Below are positions 47,344-60,810 of a DNA stretch of 64,000 nucleotides, piece after piece. The position numbers and the translations under genes are program-made. A model generated the notes under the pieces. That model made no database searches. It had not been told where the DNA came from and saw only the letters and a list, made by a program, of their open reading frames with translations. The DNA is from Laguncularia racemosa (Eukaryota > Streptophyta > Magnoliopsida > Myrtales > Combretaceae), in the NCBI GenBank assembly GCA_037954665.1, contig JBBMOL010000037.1, forward strand, positions 1,178,001-1,242,000, given 5' to 3'. Position 1 is the stretch's first letter. Each line of letters starts with the position of its first letter.

Positions 47344-50300
47344 AGCTTCTCCTGAAGTTTTTCAATGCGAGCCTGTGGAAGGAAATAGAAAGGTTCAAAT
47401 CACCACCTGCTAAAGGTATTAATCAAAGGTTACTTGTAATACAGGATTGAAATCACAAATAACCATTTTCCAGTAGACACCGAGTTATTAAAAAAAAATA
47501 ATAAAAAAAAGAGAGAAAAAGAAAAATGCATTAACATGAGATGTCTTCTTATTTACATTACATGTGAAGTATAGATGTTTATTGTTTATCCTTCCCAAGC
47601 AGGTAAAAGTTCTCTGCAAACAGAAACAGAATCTGTACAGGCGGAGCTATTTTCAGGCACTTCTTTAGGAAAAACCTCTGAATTAGACAGCATCGAATAC
47701 TTTCTTCCAGAAGACACATTAAGATAATGACAGTTCTCTCCAAGGCATTGTATATGGATAAAGTCATCAAATTATGACATTAGCAAGGCAGATAGCTGAA
47801 ACTGCATAGTATATAATAGCTAAAATCACAAAGCACAAGATTGAAAGTGTCTCAACATGTTCTTGAGCTCTCATGAAACTAGGTCTTTTGGGCAAAACAT
47901 GGAAGATAAGCAGTAATGACAATGAAAATGGTTGAATACCTCCTAAGTTCACTAAAATTCCAAAATACCAAAAGCATTGCTGGAGCTTTATTTGGTTAAA
48001 TCTACCAGTAAATTTTAGGCAATAGGACAAATCTAACCACTTTAATTTTAGCCAGTTGCTCACCAAAATGTATACATGGTTCAGTGATGTCTCGCCACTG
48101 CCCACATCATCTTATTATCACCAACCTTTTTCTTTTTTTTTTTTGGGTAATTATCACCAACCTTTTTCACCATTAGAGATGGAGAAAAAGGCCCCAAAAT
48201 TTCAAACTTTACTGGTAGCTTAACTAAAACAAAATCCCAGTGGTTGCTTGGGTATTTCAAAGAAACATTGATGACCTCGGCAGTAGTTAGCCTATTGAAT
48301 ATATCATAGTACATGCCTTACCTATATATAGGTTGAATGAACCTCTAAAAATGTATCTGTTCATTTGATCAATCACATTACACTCAACTGAGGAAGAAAG
48401 AAAAATTCAATGAACCTTAAATGATCTTGAACGATGGAGAGAAGGATCTATATTTAAGGACATTGAATATGACTTCTCAGCTTCATCAAAGTGAGCCATC
48501 TCCATATATGTGTCACCTTCACACATGTATGCCTGCAGTGTGGAGATAGGCATCAAGCTCCATATCCAAACTCAACATGATTATCTCCAATAGTTTCAGT
48601 GGCTCTTATAACTTATGATAAAACAAGTTACAAGCAAGGAAAAATCCTGGTGTGACCATTAATATAATATACTGTCATTTTTGTGTGCTGCAATTTGCCT
48701 TCAATCAGTTAAGCATAGCCTATTTTTCTCTTTGTCTACTTCCCTTTCTGAGGTGGATTGCCTCAGTGGAGATTCTGGGCAATTGTTAACGTTTCAATCA
48801 GAATCACCCTCTCACTTCAGAAAGAATGTTTATGATAATGAACATATAAAGAATTCATAAAACAATAAAGCTTATGAAGCTCAATTGTGCTATCAGAAAT
48901 TTCAACAGAAATCTCACTGACCTCAGAGTATCTGGGAGCTACTTCTGAAGCTGCTTTTGCATCTTCAAGAGCATCCATATACTTGCTCAACGCCAACCTT
49001 GCAACAGATCTGAATGGAAGTAAACAAGTAAGAATCCTTTTTAAGAGGAATTCATACCCAGTCCAAAAGCAGGCAGTATCTTTATGTACACACAGAAGTC
49101 ACTTGGGTAGAAGGACAACATCTATTACAAATAGATGATCTGAGAAGCTCATTGTTGGTGAGTTGAGTTATTATCATTCAAATTATTCCTATAAAAAGTT
49201 TGATATCATTCTGCATTGGATTACCTTTCATTACTTGAATCAAACAACGTTTCTGACTCAAATAAGATGAAACATTGATGCATGTCATTTCAACGTAATT
49301 GCATCGTAACCAACCTGTCTTTATATAAAATATGAATACCACCAAATGGATTCAAATTTATAGCCTGCACATATGAGAAACAGCGCATCATTAGTGGTCC
49401 TTTTCACATGCCACTAGCTCACTGTCTTGACTCTCTTAGGAGAAGCACAACTAAAAGAACAAATCTCTAACAGAAATAGAATTTGAATTAGCAAAAGGTT
49501 CCTTCTAGTACTTGACAATGCCAAACGCCGGAGAGTGATGTAAGAATGTATGTCGAGAAAATCAGAAATAGTCATACATTTAAATATTATGATTTCATCA
49601 ATCCAACTTATGATTCCTCATTAAACAGGATTTAATTGGTAGCAATCACCTGCCAACATTCAACGAGTGCCTTCACTTTCACTTCAAATGGATGGCCTTA
49701 CCTTAATATCCTTTTGCCATCATAACCCAATAGAATCATAGGACCCCATTTCATCCTTAAATCAGCTTATCTATTTATTTATTTATTTATTTTTCCCATA
49801 TACACTAAATCAAGAGAATTTCTTGAGATATTTGTCCCAATTATCAGATTCTGCAACAAACTTGGCTGCCTATTTGCACAGTTTAGCAGCAGCAGCAACG
49901 ACTATTACCTGAGTCCAAGTGGCTGGTAAATTACAAAGTCAAATCACTGGTAAACCAGGATGACATGCAGGCAACCGATACTGCTTGACTACAGTCAGCC
50001 TGCAGTTGACTGTTTGCTCAATGTCAGTCCACCAGGGGTCTACTACTGTGTCCAGGTTTTTTTTTTTTGCCTATATTGCCTATTTGAATGTATATTTGCC
50101 TAGAGTTATTTGGCCTAAATTTTTATGCATAAGAAAGAGTCATACTTGTACTCAAATAAATTTTTTGACATAGCGAATTTGCTGCTTTACACCTTGTCCT
50201 GGTAGTTTTTTACCCTTAGTTCCTTGAGGGTTTTCTATGTATATCACTGTCTATCATTTTCTTCTTTCCTAATCTCTTCCCTTTAATTTGGTCATTTGCA

Positions 50301-51863
50301 TTGTAAGCTGATCTGTATAGCCTTCACAGTGGCAGACAACAAACACCAACTTGTTTTTATAATGCACCATATTCTATTAAGCCAAAGGGGAAGAATCTTT
50401 ATTCTTGAAGTGTTTCTATCTATAATCTTAAGAATTCAAACACGTTAGCATAGTATGAGGATGCCCATGCACTTCACCTAGAAAAGGGAAGCCTTCAATA
50501 CTCAAGTCGATGATAATTCTTCATGATATTTTATTTTTTAGATACTACCACCACTGGAAAGATTTATTTCTATCAATGGCATAGTATGAGGATGCACATG
50601 CACTTGCTTTGAACTTCATAGAGCAAGTAAAAATTGTTTTCCAGTAAGAATAATAATATCATAAATGTCACTTATAGAATGTCAAAGGTGGAAACAAATC
50701 TTTTGTACTTTTTCTAATCACTTCATTCAAACTCTCTAATTAACGAAGTTTAGTTCCATATGACAATAGGTGGGAGGAAATTCATCATATAATACTGTAC
50801 TCTATCATGCCTCCTTGATATATGAAACGTGAATGTAAAGTAGCGCCGAATTTCATATGCCAAATTCACTATATATAGGGCTGTAAACGAACTGAATAAA
50901 TTCAAACATTATTGGGATTAAGCTCTAGCTCCACAAGAAAATTTAAAGTTTTAGCTTGGCTGAACTTACATTTTTGAGCCCAAATTTCGCTGAAACATTA
51001 TTGGAAGAGTTTGAGCTTGGCTCAACTAAGCTTTATCCATGCCCGATTATTTAGCAAAACTATACTGCTTTTAATTGAATTTGCATTGCAACTCGAACTC
51101 AACTCAAGTTCGACAATGCTTTATGTATAGTTAAGTACAAATTGAGCTCGACTAGATTTGCAAGCTCATAAAGCTCGAACATAGTCGAATCAAAATAAAG
51201 TATACATCAACCAATCTCATTAACTTGCAGGCCATCTTGATTTATTCACACATATACCCTGGATCACTATAATACAAAATAAATATTTATTTATTACTAG
51301 AACACAACCATATATTTTGAGACGGAGCCCATTAAGGAGCATTGGAGCACCATTGATTATATTCTTAACGATAATAAATTAATTCATCCCGATTAGCATC
51401 AACACGAATTCTACCCGAAAGAAAAATTATATCCACCATATACCTGGGTGAGCAATGTCTCAGCCTCGGAGAAACTCCCTCTATCCACCTCCTTTTCAGC
51501 TCTCTTTCTCAACGCCAGCGCCTCCAAGCTCCTCGAAACAACGTCGTCGTCGTCACCGCACACGATTCTCGCGGCCCTTGTGGCAGTGCCGCAGTGGCCG
51601 ACGATGATCCCTTGCGGCAGGACGGCGAGGTTAGGTCCCGAGCCGCACCGTCCCAAGCAACCGCATGTCTTGACGGTGACATTCGCTGGAGATGTGCCGG
51701 CTAGTGTTTCAAAGGTTTGGAGAGAGCCTTGTTTGCGGCATGTGCGGTTGGTGCAGACGCGGATCTCTGTGGTTTCGGAGGAAGAGGCTATTATGGTGGT
51801 GAAGCGAGTTCTGTGAGGAGAGAGAGAGGGAATAGAGAGGGTTAAAGAGAGAACAGGTTCCAT
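47322..51863 (-). CDS. Thioredoxin-like [2Fe-2S] ferredoxin domain fused to TPR-like helices, probably plastid
   Basis: Five exons (51863-51444, 49364-49315, 49009-48922, 48532-48416, 47372-47322) join cleanly into about 241 aa. The N-terminus (about 1-32) is rich in Ser, Thr and Arg with almost no acidic residues, like a chloroplast transit peptide. Residues 33-105 form a thioredoxin-like ferredoxin domain: Cys 37-X4-Cys 42, then Cys 69-X3-Cys 73 in CGCLGRCGSGPN, the cluster pattern of NuoE-type ferredoxins. Residues about 112-240 are TPR-like helices (SEAETLLTQAINLNPFG, SKYMDALEDAKAASEVAPRY, MAHFDEAEKSYSMSLNIDP). Function is unknown; a redox or Fe-S role with a protein-binding module is inferred. 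The first intron (2.1 kb) holds a dispersed repeat. Confidence 0.83.
50878..51195. repeat. Degenerate dispersed repeat inside the first intron of the ferredoxin-TPR gene
   Basis: It opens GGGCTGTAAACGAACTGAAT and continues with GAGCTTGGCTCAACTAAGCT, ACTCGAACTCAACTCAAG and AAAGCTCGAACATAGTCGAA. This GCTCGA/CTCGAAC style is a common high-copy plant repeat with inverted-like ends, here old. Confidence 0.45.
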
Positions 51864-51904
51864 TTTGGAGTTGCCGAATGGGAGTGAGTTGGAACCGAGT
51901 TAAC

Positions 51905-53910
51905 TCCGCGAAGTGATAGTGAGTTTGATCGATGAAGCTGGTCCTGGAGGGAGAGTAAATGAGTGTCTTTCTCGCGGTAGTAGGAGTCTAGGACAATATC
52001 CAGAAACAAAAGAATATTCTTTTTTACTTTATTTTTCTAATATTTATAATTTTTGGAAATTTTGTTAAATAAAGATATTTCCTTCTTTTCTTTTACAATG
52101 ACTTACGTATCTTTTAATGAAAAAAAATATAAGTATACAAGAAAATGGTTGATATTTCCTATTTTGAAAAAAAAATATTTAAAATTTTTATTCTTATAAA
52201 AAAAATGGCTAAGGGTTTATCTAATATATGAAATAGTCATAAATAAACTTTATACTATAAATTAGATTATACTCATGTTTAGGGATAATATTATATTAAC
52301 AATTTTCAAATAATGGTTTATTAAATACATAAGCACTATTAAAAATATATTAAACCAAAACTTACAAATATCATTATAAATTCTATTTAATACAAACAAC
52401 TATTAAACAAAAAAGAAAAAATAACCATATCACTAGAACTACTGCAGAAACTTCTTCAATCCTCTTCTTCCATAATACCTAGTCTATCTCATAATCACCT
52501 CTGCAAAGGGTTAGATTAGCTTTATAGAAATAATGGGCAGCCCACTTTTGATTCAAGCTTAATTTCTTAAGCTAAATGGTCAACCCAAGGAATCCACTCT
52601 ATATTCTAATGACTAAGAGAGATTTTATTAAGGTTGAATTAGAGATCGTTGAATTAATATTTGCTCGTCCTTAATCTCTCCCGAGTAGGGTGATACACTT
52701 ATGAGGAAGTTATTAGCTTTAGATCTATTAGCAAGCTCATTCACAACAACCACAAAATAACCAAACTCTATCTCATCCATCAATCACTACAATAATCCAA
52801 CACATGTTTTTAAGCCTAGGATCCTATTAATTGATGCAATGTGAAACAATAGCCTCATAATATGTACAAAGAGATAATTCATAATATTGATAAAAATTTG
52901 ATATTCATCCTTAGTAACATTGTTTAATAAGTATTTATAGGCTAAAAGCCCTAAAGTTAGTAAGGAAATTAAATAAAAATATAATAGGAAATTAAATCAA
53001 TAAAAATAAACTTTCCTAATCTAAATATAATATAAAAACGAAAGATTGTGACCATGATTTATACACCAAATAGTAAAGTAGTTTGTATCATAATAAAGTG
53101 GATTCTAATTAATTTTTATTAACATATTATAGATTTCATAATTTTTTATAAGTAAAAATTCATAAAGCTTTAAAATTGAGCTTCCGTAATTAAGTCTTTT
53201 TCCTGAAACACTCGCTTCCAATAACTTTGAGTATGTTTAAAACATTATTTCCTAATGTCTATTGGATTATAGCTTTTGGTTCTAATGTCTTATTCCAAAA
53301 TCTCTTATTCTTTTTCTTCTGTAGTTTCTAATGGTCAAGTTGTTTGATAACTTGTAAACTTAAATCATCTACATCATAAAAACTCAATCACTTGATCTCA
53401 TTTGACACAATTTTAGATATAAAAGAAATGACATTCTATTGATTTGTTACGAGTCCTATGGTAACTTGTAAAATATATGTATCTCTCTTTTATTTTTGTT
53501 TGATTGAAAAACTTCTGCTTTTAAGTTAACTAAAACAAGTCCATAAAAAGTAGCAAGTATAAGTTTATGTTTATATTTCATTTCTATTTATCTTGATCTC
53601 TCTTAAATTCTCAAATAATTTAGAAATTATATTGGCTAAATTGCACCGACCATCTAAAAGCTTCTAAAATTATATGGATAAGTTTAATTTTTCTAATCTA
53701 TATACTTATACCTATTCAAAGATATAGGTAACATGAAACCTACAAATGAAATGATGAAAAAAAAAAGTGCCATAAAACAACTATGTGAAATTTCAATAAA
53801 AACATTAACTACTGAAAAAAAAAAATCAATAAAACATTACAAAGGAATAGGAAAGAAATTTATGTCTAGTGCAAAATGAATCAAACAAGGTCGCACATGC
53901 CAAATTAACA
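51905..53910. other. AT-rich intergenic DNA
   Basis: No recognisable gene or RNA. The right end likely includes the XTH 3' UTR and the left end the promoter of the ferredoxin-TPR gene. Confidence 0.5.
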
Positions 53911-53914
53911 AACA

Positions 53915-56288
53915 CTAAACACAACACTCCCTTGGCAATTCAATGAACCTAACATTGTCTTTGCAGTAGTCATACACCAAGTGCCTTTTGCGAACCCACT
54001 TAAGTTGATGACTTCTGTGCCTATCCATGCCAACCAAGGTTGGCTTATCCCACCAAAAGTTCCCTAAATCACCATCACCACCACATTTGGCCACAATATC
54101 ATCCTTGTCTGCCACACTGGTGCAAGCATCGATCTTAAACGATTGGAATGTTGAAACAAATGGGGCGTGTGTCCAATTAGTCTTGATTCTCCCTCCTTGT
54201 GTAGCCCAATCGTCAGCGTTCCATACCGATCCTAGGATTCTCATGGCTTGGTTTCTTAGATAAGGAACACCCTTGTCTTCCTTGTTCTCAAAAACTCGAA
54301 TAGGAATTCCATCAATGAGAAATCTGTTTGAATTGCCATAAAACCTTTTAAGTCAATATGCTACACAATACAATCCCCACCACATCCTACCCCCCCCAAA
54401 CACACACACAAAAGAAAAGAAGAAGAAGAAGAAGAGAAATTGCAAAAATACAGCATATACCTCTAAAAATTAAATCTAAGGTAAATTGTAAATACACCCA
54501 TACATTTATCCGATATAGCTTAACCAATTCTATCTCTAAAATTAAATCTTTATATACCAAATATCACAAACCGTACTTTTAAATTCATTTGAGATCATTT
54601 TATTTTTGATAAAAATAATAGAAAAAAAAAATAACATCGAATATGACAAAATATGCAAAAACTAAAAATGTAAGAAAAAAGGAGTTCTCCCTTTTCTTTT
54701 TCTAATTTATTTATTTATTTATTTTTTACTTTTCATGATTTTTTTTCAAGGGCAATATTGATATGTAAAGTTCTAAAAGCATATTTTTAATATTTAAAAG
54801 TCTAAATGTTGGACTTTAAAGTAAAAGAGACTAAATACATTCGAAGCCGAGATAAGCGATATATATACACGATTTAATCAAAATAAAAACATAATTCGTA
54901 CTATAAAATTTGACTGAAAGTAAGTGGGATTAGTGGAAGCATGACAAGGGAATAAAGAAAGAACACAGTAGCTGACACCAAAAAGTTTTATTCCCTTATT
55001 GTCTAATTAAATTAAATTAAAGCAATATGCATTTTAAAGGATTGTTAACTGACATCTTTATGTTGATTTTGAGACTTCTACCATATATAACAAGCATAAT
55101 ATGAAAACACATCATGAATTTTAATTATTTTTATCGATAGTTATTAAATATATGTTCCAATAGAACTTTTACTATTCAAATTTTATATATGAAATTTATA
55201 GTTATTAAATATTATATTTAATTAAAATTTTACGCAATAGATTTACTATCCTATTATCATCATAAATATGTTATGAAAATTGTTATTAGTTGAATAATAC
55301 GAGCATAAATTATGAGATGTGAGATAGTAAGTTTGATAAATAAAAGTTTGATTGTATATGATATTTAATGTCTCTAAATTTTATATGTAAAATTAAAAAA
55401 AAAAAAAGTACTTTTGAAGGAGTAATTTTGACATTTTCTCTGATATAATGTACAACTTAGAGCATGTTTTTCAATTAAAAGGTCTTTAAGTCAAAGCACT
55501 GAAGTTAGAAAGTTGGAAGCAATGTGTTCTAAGACTGAAATTTTCTCAACAAATTATCTGAGGAAAAGGTAGATGGTTACATAATGTTACGGCGATTCCA
55601 GAAGAAGGAATATGTGTGGAAGTCGACAGTAGGGTCGAACCAAAGAGTATGCCTCTGCTCTCTATTTCCAGTACCATTTACATAAACATTGGTCTGAACA
55701 AGGTAAGGTTCTCCTGTCACATTGCCCAGGAACTCGAAATCTAGCTCATCGTGATTCGGCCCATCCGATGACATCTGAAATCAATGAATGCGACATCGAT
55801 AATACTAGAATGATTTCATATATGTATGCAATTGACGAGGAACATGCCCTGTTAGAACTAGTAACTCAAATACTACCGTGTATAGGCCAAAAAAAGGAAG
55901 TGATGAGTGTACAACAAGCGCTTTTCTTACATAGAATGCTGTCACAGCTCCGGCGGAATCACCTTCGACTAGCTTGATTTGCACATTTGCCAAGCCAAAC
56001 AAGTAGTTTTTCTTGGACTCGAATCCACAGCCTATGCAATATGAAACTTGTCACGGTATTGCCTAACTTGTATGATTAGAGGACACACGGATGTACACAT
56101 GTACGCACATAGAAAAGAGATTTACCTGAAGCAGAGTCCAGGGTCAATTTAATCTGATCTCCTTCATCAACAATGTGTTCAGGTGCCCAGTAAGGCTGGA
56201 AGAGCTCATTGAAACTAGCGCAATTTGCAGCATAAAAGAGCAGACAGGTAAGTTCTAGCAGTGCAATGAAATGTGAAGTACACTTCAT
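53915..56288 (-). CDS. Xyloglucan endotransglucosylase/hydrolase (XTH)
   Basis: Exons 56288-56126, 56031-55931, 55774-55581 and 54323-53915 give about 288 aa, the normal XTH length. The start is the ATG for MKCTSHF; codons before it have no ATG. A signal peptide (about 1-24) precedes the GH16 domain. The catalytic motif HDELDFEFLGN (about 96-106) has nucleophile Glu 98, Asp 100 and acid/base Glu 102, followed by the conserved N-glycosylation site NVT. Then come NREQRHTLWFDPT and WNADDWATQGG. The C-terminal XET domain has paired cysteines and ends ELPRECC. The enzyme cuts and rejoins xyloglucan in the cell wall during growth. The introns fit the family. The GPNHDELDF wording is closest, from memory, to XTH9-like members, but I give no number. 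Confidence 0.94.
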
Positions 56289-56450
56289 TGCTGTTTGAAT
56301 CAAAATCTTAAGTAAATTACAATGAAGTGAAGAAGAACTTTGGAGAGAGTCCTAAGAGTCAGCGCAGAACCAGGATTTTAAGGTACTTCTGACAATGAAA
56401 TGAAACCTGAGTACTGAGCTTTTATTGTGGGATACATGTGAGTTTGGTCA

Positions 56451-56462
56451 TATTATATATAG
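56451..56462 (-). promoter_or_regulatory. Candidate TATA box of the XTH gene
   Basis: The minus strand reads CTATATATAATA about 165 bases before the start codon, leaving a leader of roughly 130 bases. This is the best TATA-like site near the gene. Confidence 0.4.
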
Positions 56463-56464
56463 AG

Positions 56465-57770
56465 AAGTTGGGGAGGGTGGGGGTGGAGGGGGAAGGAGAC
56501 ATATATTCAACTCCCATTAATGAATGCTAAAAACACTTATTAAAAGTTAAAAAATTTTCTTTGATATTGATTATATATATATTTAAAAAAAAAAAGCCAT
56601 CTAATGGAGATATAAAAATTTCTTTTCTTAATTTCTTGTAAATATGATAGGATATCTGTCAATATTCTCATTATATATAAAATAGTGAGATGGCTTCTCC
56701 TGCAAAAGCGATACAGTGGGCGTGGCCACGTCGAGAGCCACTATTGGGAGACTCCACTAATTGTACAAAGAGCAGTGCTGTGAAAAAACAATGCTTAAAA
56801 GCATATTCTACTTTCGGAGTTTGTGTTACATATTTAAGAGGAAAGGCGTAGATTCACTATCTTTGCAAAATTCGAAGTTTCATGACAGCATTAAATTAAT
56901 TCATGTTGAGAATATAGCTGGAATTGTTATTTAATTGTGATAACTGATAACTGGATCTAATAGCAACTAAATCTGTGTCGGAGCAAGCCAGTAAAGGGTA
57001 GTGAATACTACATACAGAGATGATAGGACAGATACATCTTTGCAGTACTTCGGATTTCACCACCACAACCACCACCACCCCACACCGCCTCCCCCCTTTC
57101 TTTGTTTTTTCACTAACTACACATTTTATCAGGAATGGGGATCTACGGTGGAGGCAGGCACGAGACCTGCTCTTTTTAACCTCTAACTTTTTTTTTTTTT
57201 CTTATTAGAGTGCCTTTAGGTAGCAATCTTCCCTGTGCCTCGCATGAGTACTTCACATAATACTAAAAGGCAAAAAATGGGTTGTCATCAACTTCCTAGG
57301 TACAAGCGATTGTCAATAAGCACGAGGCATCCATTGTATGCAGGAGCAGGACCAACATGCCAAACTTAGAGAAAACCACCATCCTTGATGCTCTGGTTAA
57401 ATCAACATCAACTTGTTTAATTACCAAAATAGATGACAATCATTGAAGAGACGGATACAAATGCATCGGAAGCTTGCTCACTAAAATTTACCGCCATAGT
57501 TCCACCTTAAGTACTGAACCCACCAGACTGCATGAATGTCCTCTCTATACCCCGTTACATAAAAGCTAAAAGTATCCATTCTTTCCTGGGACTGCAACAG
57601 TGCTCGCATGTAATCAACTCAACCATAACCCCCATTCCGTGCTGCATTTAATTTCAGCTCATATCTACAGCACAACAAAGCACCTAAAAAAGAAGTTGGC
57701 GCATCAAAATAAATTCTTTTTTACATCCAGCTCTAACATGAATAGGTTACGGTTTTCAGCCGGCTCCTTC
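56465..57770. other. Intergenic region between XTH and the LINE
   Basis: It contains the upstream region of the XTH gene and AT-rich DNA. A C/A-rich stretch at 57057-57100 (CACCACAACCACCACCACC) gives rise to short frames that look accidental. Confidence 0.45.
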
Positions 57771-57999
57771 AGATTTTTTTTTTTTGGGTAATTCATAATT
57801 TATTAATTAAAAATAACGATACATTCATCAGAGACGGTTACAACTTAATTACAATTAGTAACAACTCAATTACAATGCTAGTACCATACTTGTAGTAGTT
57901 AGTACAATGAAGGCCCCATCAAATTACTCCATATAAATATAAGATTTGATTTGATTAGCTAAGAAGGAGATGCTAAGGATGGGGTTCCCAAGTTGTGCT

Positions 58000-58760
58000 T
58001 TGTTGCGTACTCTCCAAATATAGTATACAGTGGCAGCGAGGCTTGCTCTCTATGTTTGGTGGAGTTTGGTGGTGGACTGAGTTGTTGCTAGTAGTACACG
58101 TTCGGCTCCCTACCAATCCTTACAAGAAGGAGGGCAATGAGCCATATTGCATACTATCTGCCATACTTGATATGAGTGTGAGTGGTCTTCAGCTTCTCGT
58201 TGGCATAGGTAGCATGTCGAGGATGTGGCTAATCCCCATGCGGTCAGCTTGTCTAAGGTAGAAAGCTTTCCCAACCAGGCAAGCCATAATATGAAGAAGT
58301 GCCTTGGTATGGAAGTTTTATTCCATATAATTTTGTATCAAGGTATTGTTGGCCCAGCTGGATTAAGGAAGAAGTATCAACCCTTGATGTTGTATTCCCC
58401 TGAAGTCGTGTGAATCCATTGGAGTTGGTCAGAGGAGGAGTGATTGGGCTGAATGTGCGCGGGAATGTAGATGTCTGTCCATGGTGGATAGTTTGGTAGC
58501 CGCCATGTGTTGTTGTCCTCTATAGAGCATAGTTTAGCCGTTATCGGAATACCAAAGTTCCTAATTTGTCTTGAATAGAATAGGCTATCCAAAGGATCCA
58601 TGGGTAGCAAAAAATCGGACCATATAGAAATGGATAGGCCGTCTCCCGCTTTCCATTGAAAGCTGCCTCTCACTAAAGGTCTTAGTTTTAGGAGTTTCTT
58701 CCAAGACCAAGAACATATGGTTGGGGCTCGTGACGTCCAAAAGCTTTTGCCCTTCAACAA
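58000..58760 (-). pseudogene. LINE C-terminal region (zf-RVT-like)
   Basis: The open piece at 58760-58377 reads WSWKKLLKLRPLVRGSFQWKAGDG, SIWSDFLLPMDPL, typical of the plant LINE tail. Beyond a stop it continues in nearby frames with IPRHFFILWLAWLGKLSTLDKL and CYLCQRETEDHSHS, the Cys/His end known as zf-RVT. Confidence 0.75.
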
Positions 58761-59179
58761 GGTTGAATGTACCCATTCAGGCCATAGGCTACGTTGTCCA
58801 CCCCTGCATAGGTGCCAAATATGCTTGATTTGTAGGGCCTTGTTCCACAGATGAAGGTTGAGGATCCCTAGGCCACCACATTTGAGAGGCTTATATACTT
58901 CTTCCCATCTGACTTTGGCTTTGGTTACTGTGTGAGGGTTTCCACTCCAAAGGAAGTTCCTAATTAGCTACTCTACCTTTGTGATTATCTTCTTGGGAAG
59001 AAGGAATACAGAGCTCTAGAGACCTGCATAGAGAATAAGACTAATCTGACTAGTTGAAGTCGGCTTGCGTATGATAGAAATTTCGCAGTCCACATGGTGA
59101 TGCGTGCTGTGATTCGATCCACTAAAGTGTTGCAGTCCTCCATTTTGAGTTTAGTGGAGAGGAGAGGGACCCCAAGGTA

Positions 59180-60693
59180 TCTTATGGGGAGTTTGCCTTC
59201 CTGGAACTGTGTGACTTATAGGATGCATTGCCTGTCCCTAGAGGGAACATTAGAGAAGAATATAAAGCTCTTGGAACCGTTGGCTGCCGACCTGAGAGTG
59301 CTTGGAATTGTTGGAGGGCGTCTCTGATCAGGGATATGGATTGCACATTTCCTTTAGCGAATATGAGAAGATCATCCGCAAAGCACAAGTGAGTAAGGTG
59401 CTCCGGTTTACATCTCCAGTGAAGAGAGAAAGTTAGATTAGAGAGGAGTCTTCAAAGAGAAGTGGAGAGGATTTCCATGCCTACAACAAATAAGTATGAG
59501 GAAATAGGATTCCCCTACCTTAAACCTCGCTTGCTTGAGAAGTAGCTTGCCGATTCTCCATTGATGTTGATAGAGAATTTTGTAGTGGAGATGCACTGCT
59601 CTATGAGATTGCAGTAGTGAGGTGGGAATTACATGGATCTCAGTGCTTCAATTAGAAAGTCCTGTATTATGGTATCATAAGCTTTTTGGAGATCGACCTT
59701 CAGTGTGCATCGGGGCACTCCTGTTTGTGTCTGGTATCCTGCCATCAATTCCTGGGCGATAAGGATGTTATCTGTGATCTTTCGTACCGGGATGAATGCA
59801 GCTTACTCTCTACCAATTAGTACGTGCAAGATCTTCTTGAGGCGGGTGGCTAGAATCTTGGACACTGCTTTATAGAGCACATTACAGTATGCTATGGGCC
59901 TAAATTCTCCTATGCTGGTGGGGTTGGGGAGTTTAAGGACTAATGTGAGTATGGTGGAGTTCAAATATTTGAGTAGATGTCCCGACTGGAGGAATTCCCT
60001 GACAGCAGTTGTGAGATCCTTACCTATTGTACCCCATGTTTCCTTGAAAAAGAGAGTTGTATATCCATCCGGGCTTGGGGCCTTCTCAATAGCTTGGTAG
60101 AAAAAACCCCATTTGATTTCCTCATCCGTGTATGGTGCAAGCAGCTCTTCACGTTGCTGATCATTGAGTTTCCATGTCACTAGGTTGGATATCTCTTCTT
60201 TGTTGATTGGTGGGTAAGTCTTGTTGTAGAGTTGTTGAAAGTGGGCAACTGCTAGAGTCTTGACTTGTTCGCTACCAATTGCTTCACTCCCATCTTTTCG
60301 GCTAATATGGAGGATGTGGTTCCTGTTGTGGTGGTTGCGCATGGATTCATGAAAGAAGGATGTATTCTTGTCTCCAAGCTTTAGCCATTTTATTCTTGAT
60401 TTCTACTTGAAAAATCCTTCTTCAGCATTTCTTAGTAGGTAATACTCCTTGAAAGCGGATCTTTCGGCTTCCATTTGGGATGTGTTGCCGCTGCTATGGA
60501 TGTTAGACTGTAGCCGAAGGAAGGTTTGCTTGGCCTCTTTGACTCTGTTGGACAAGTTGGAATAATTGGTATGGTTGAGTTGTCTCAATTTCTCCTTGAG
60601 TAATTTAAGCTTCCTTACTACATGGTACATTTTGGATCCAGTTATCTCGTTGCTCCATACATTGGAATATTCATTGAACGCATTGTGTAGCAA
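59180..60693 (-). pseudogene. LINE reverse transcriptase, broken
   Basis: The linker before RT (60693-60403) is a helical region (VVRKLKLLKEKLRQLN, FFK). RT motifs follow: KAPSPDGYTTLFFKETW, then FRPIAYCNVLYKAVSKILATRLK (60342-59803). After a disrupted stretch comes the catalytic box LCFADDLLIFAKGNVQSI (read near 59388-59330), with a frameshift soon after ALSG. Polymerase activity is not possible. Confidence 0.85.
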
Positions 60694-60775
60694 AAAATTG
60701 AAGAATTTGAAAGGTGACTTCCTTACCTACTGTGTGGAGTTAAGTGTGTGATGGATAGGGAGTGGTCCGATAAGA

Positions 60776-60798
60776 GGGGGGGGGGGGGGGGGGGGGGG
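60776..60798. repeat. 23-base G homopolymer inside the LINE
   Basis: A run of 23 uninterrupted G residues on the plus strand (C on the element's strand) lies just past the endonuclease piece. It shifts the frame and is very unusual in AT-rich plant DNA. Confidence 0.9.
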
Positions 60799-60810
60799 TA
60801 GGAACTTGGC

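Noticed and set aside
56289..56303. Longer XTH N-terminus starting at 56303
   Set aside because: The codon there is TTG; the first in-frame ATG is at 56288 and begins a good signal peptide.
57001..57208. Overlapping His/Pro-rich short frames
   Set aside because: They arise from a CCACCA low-complexity tract and have no gene structure around them.
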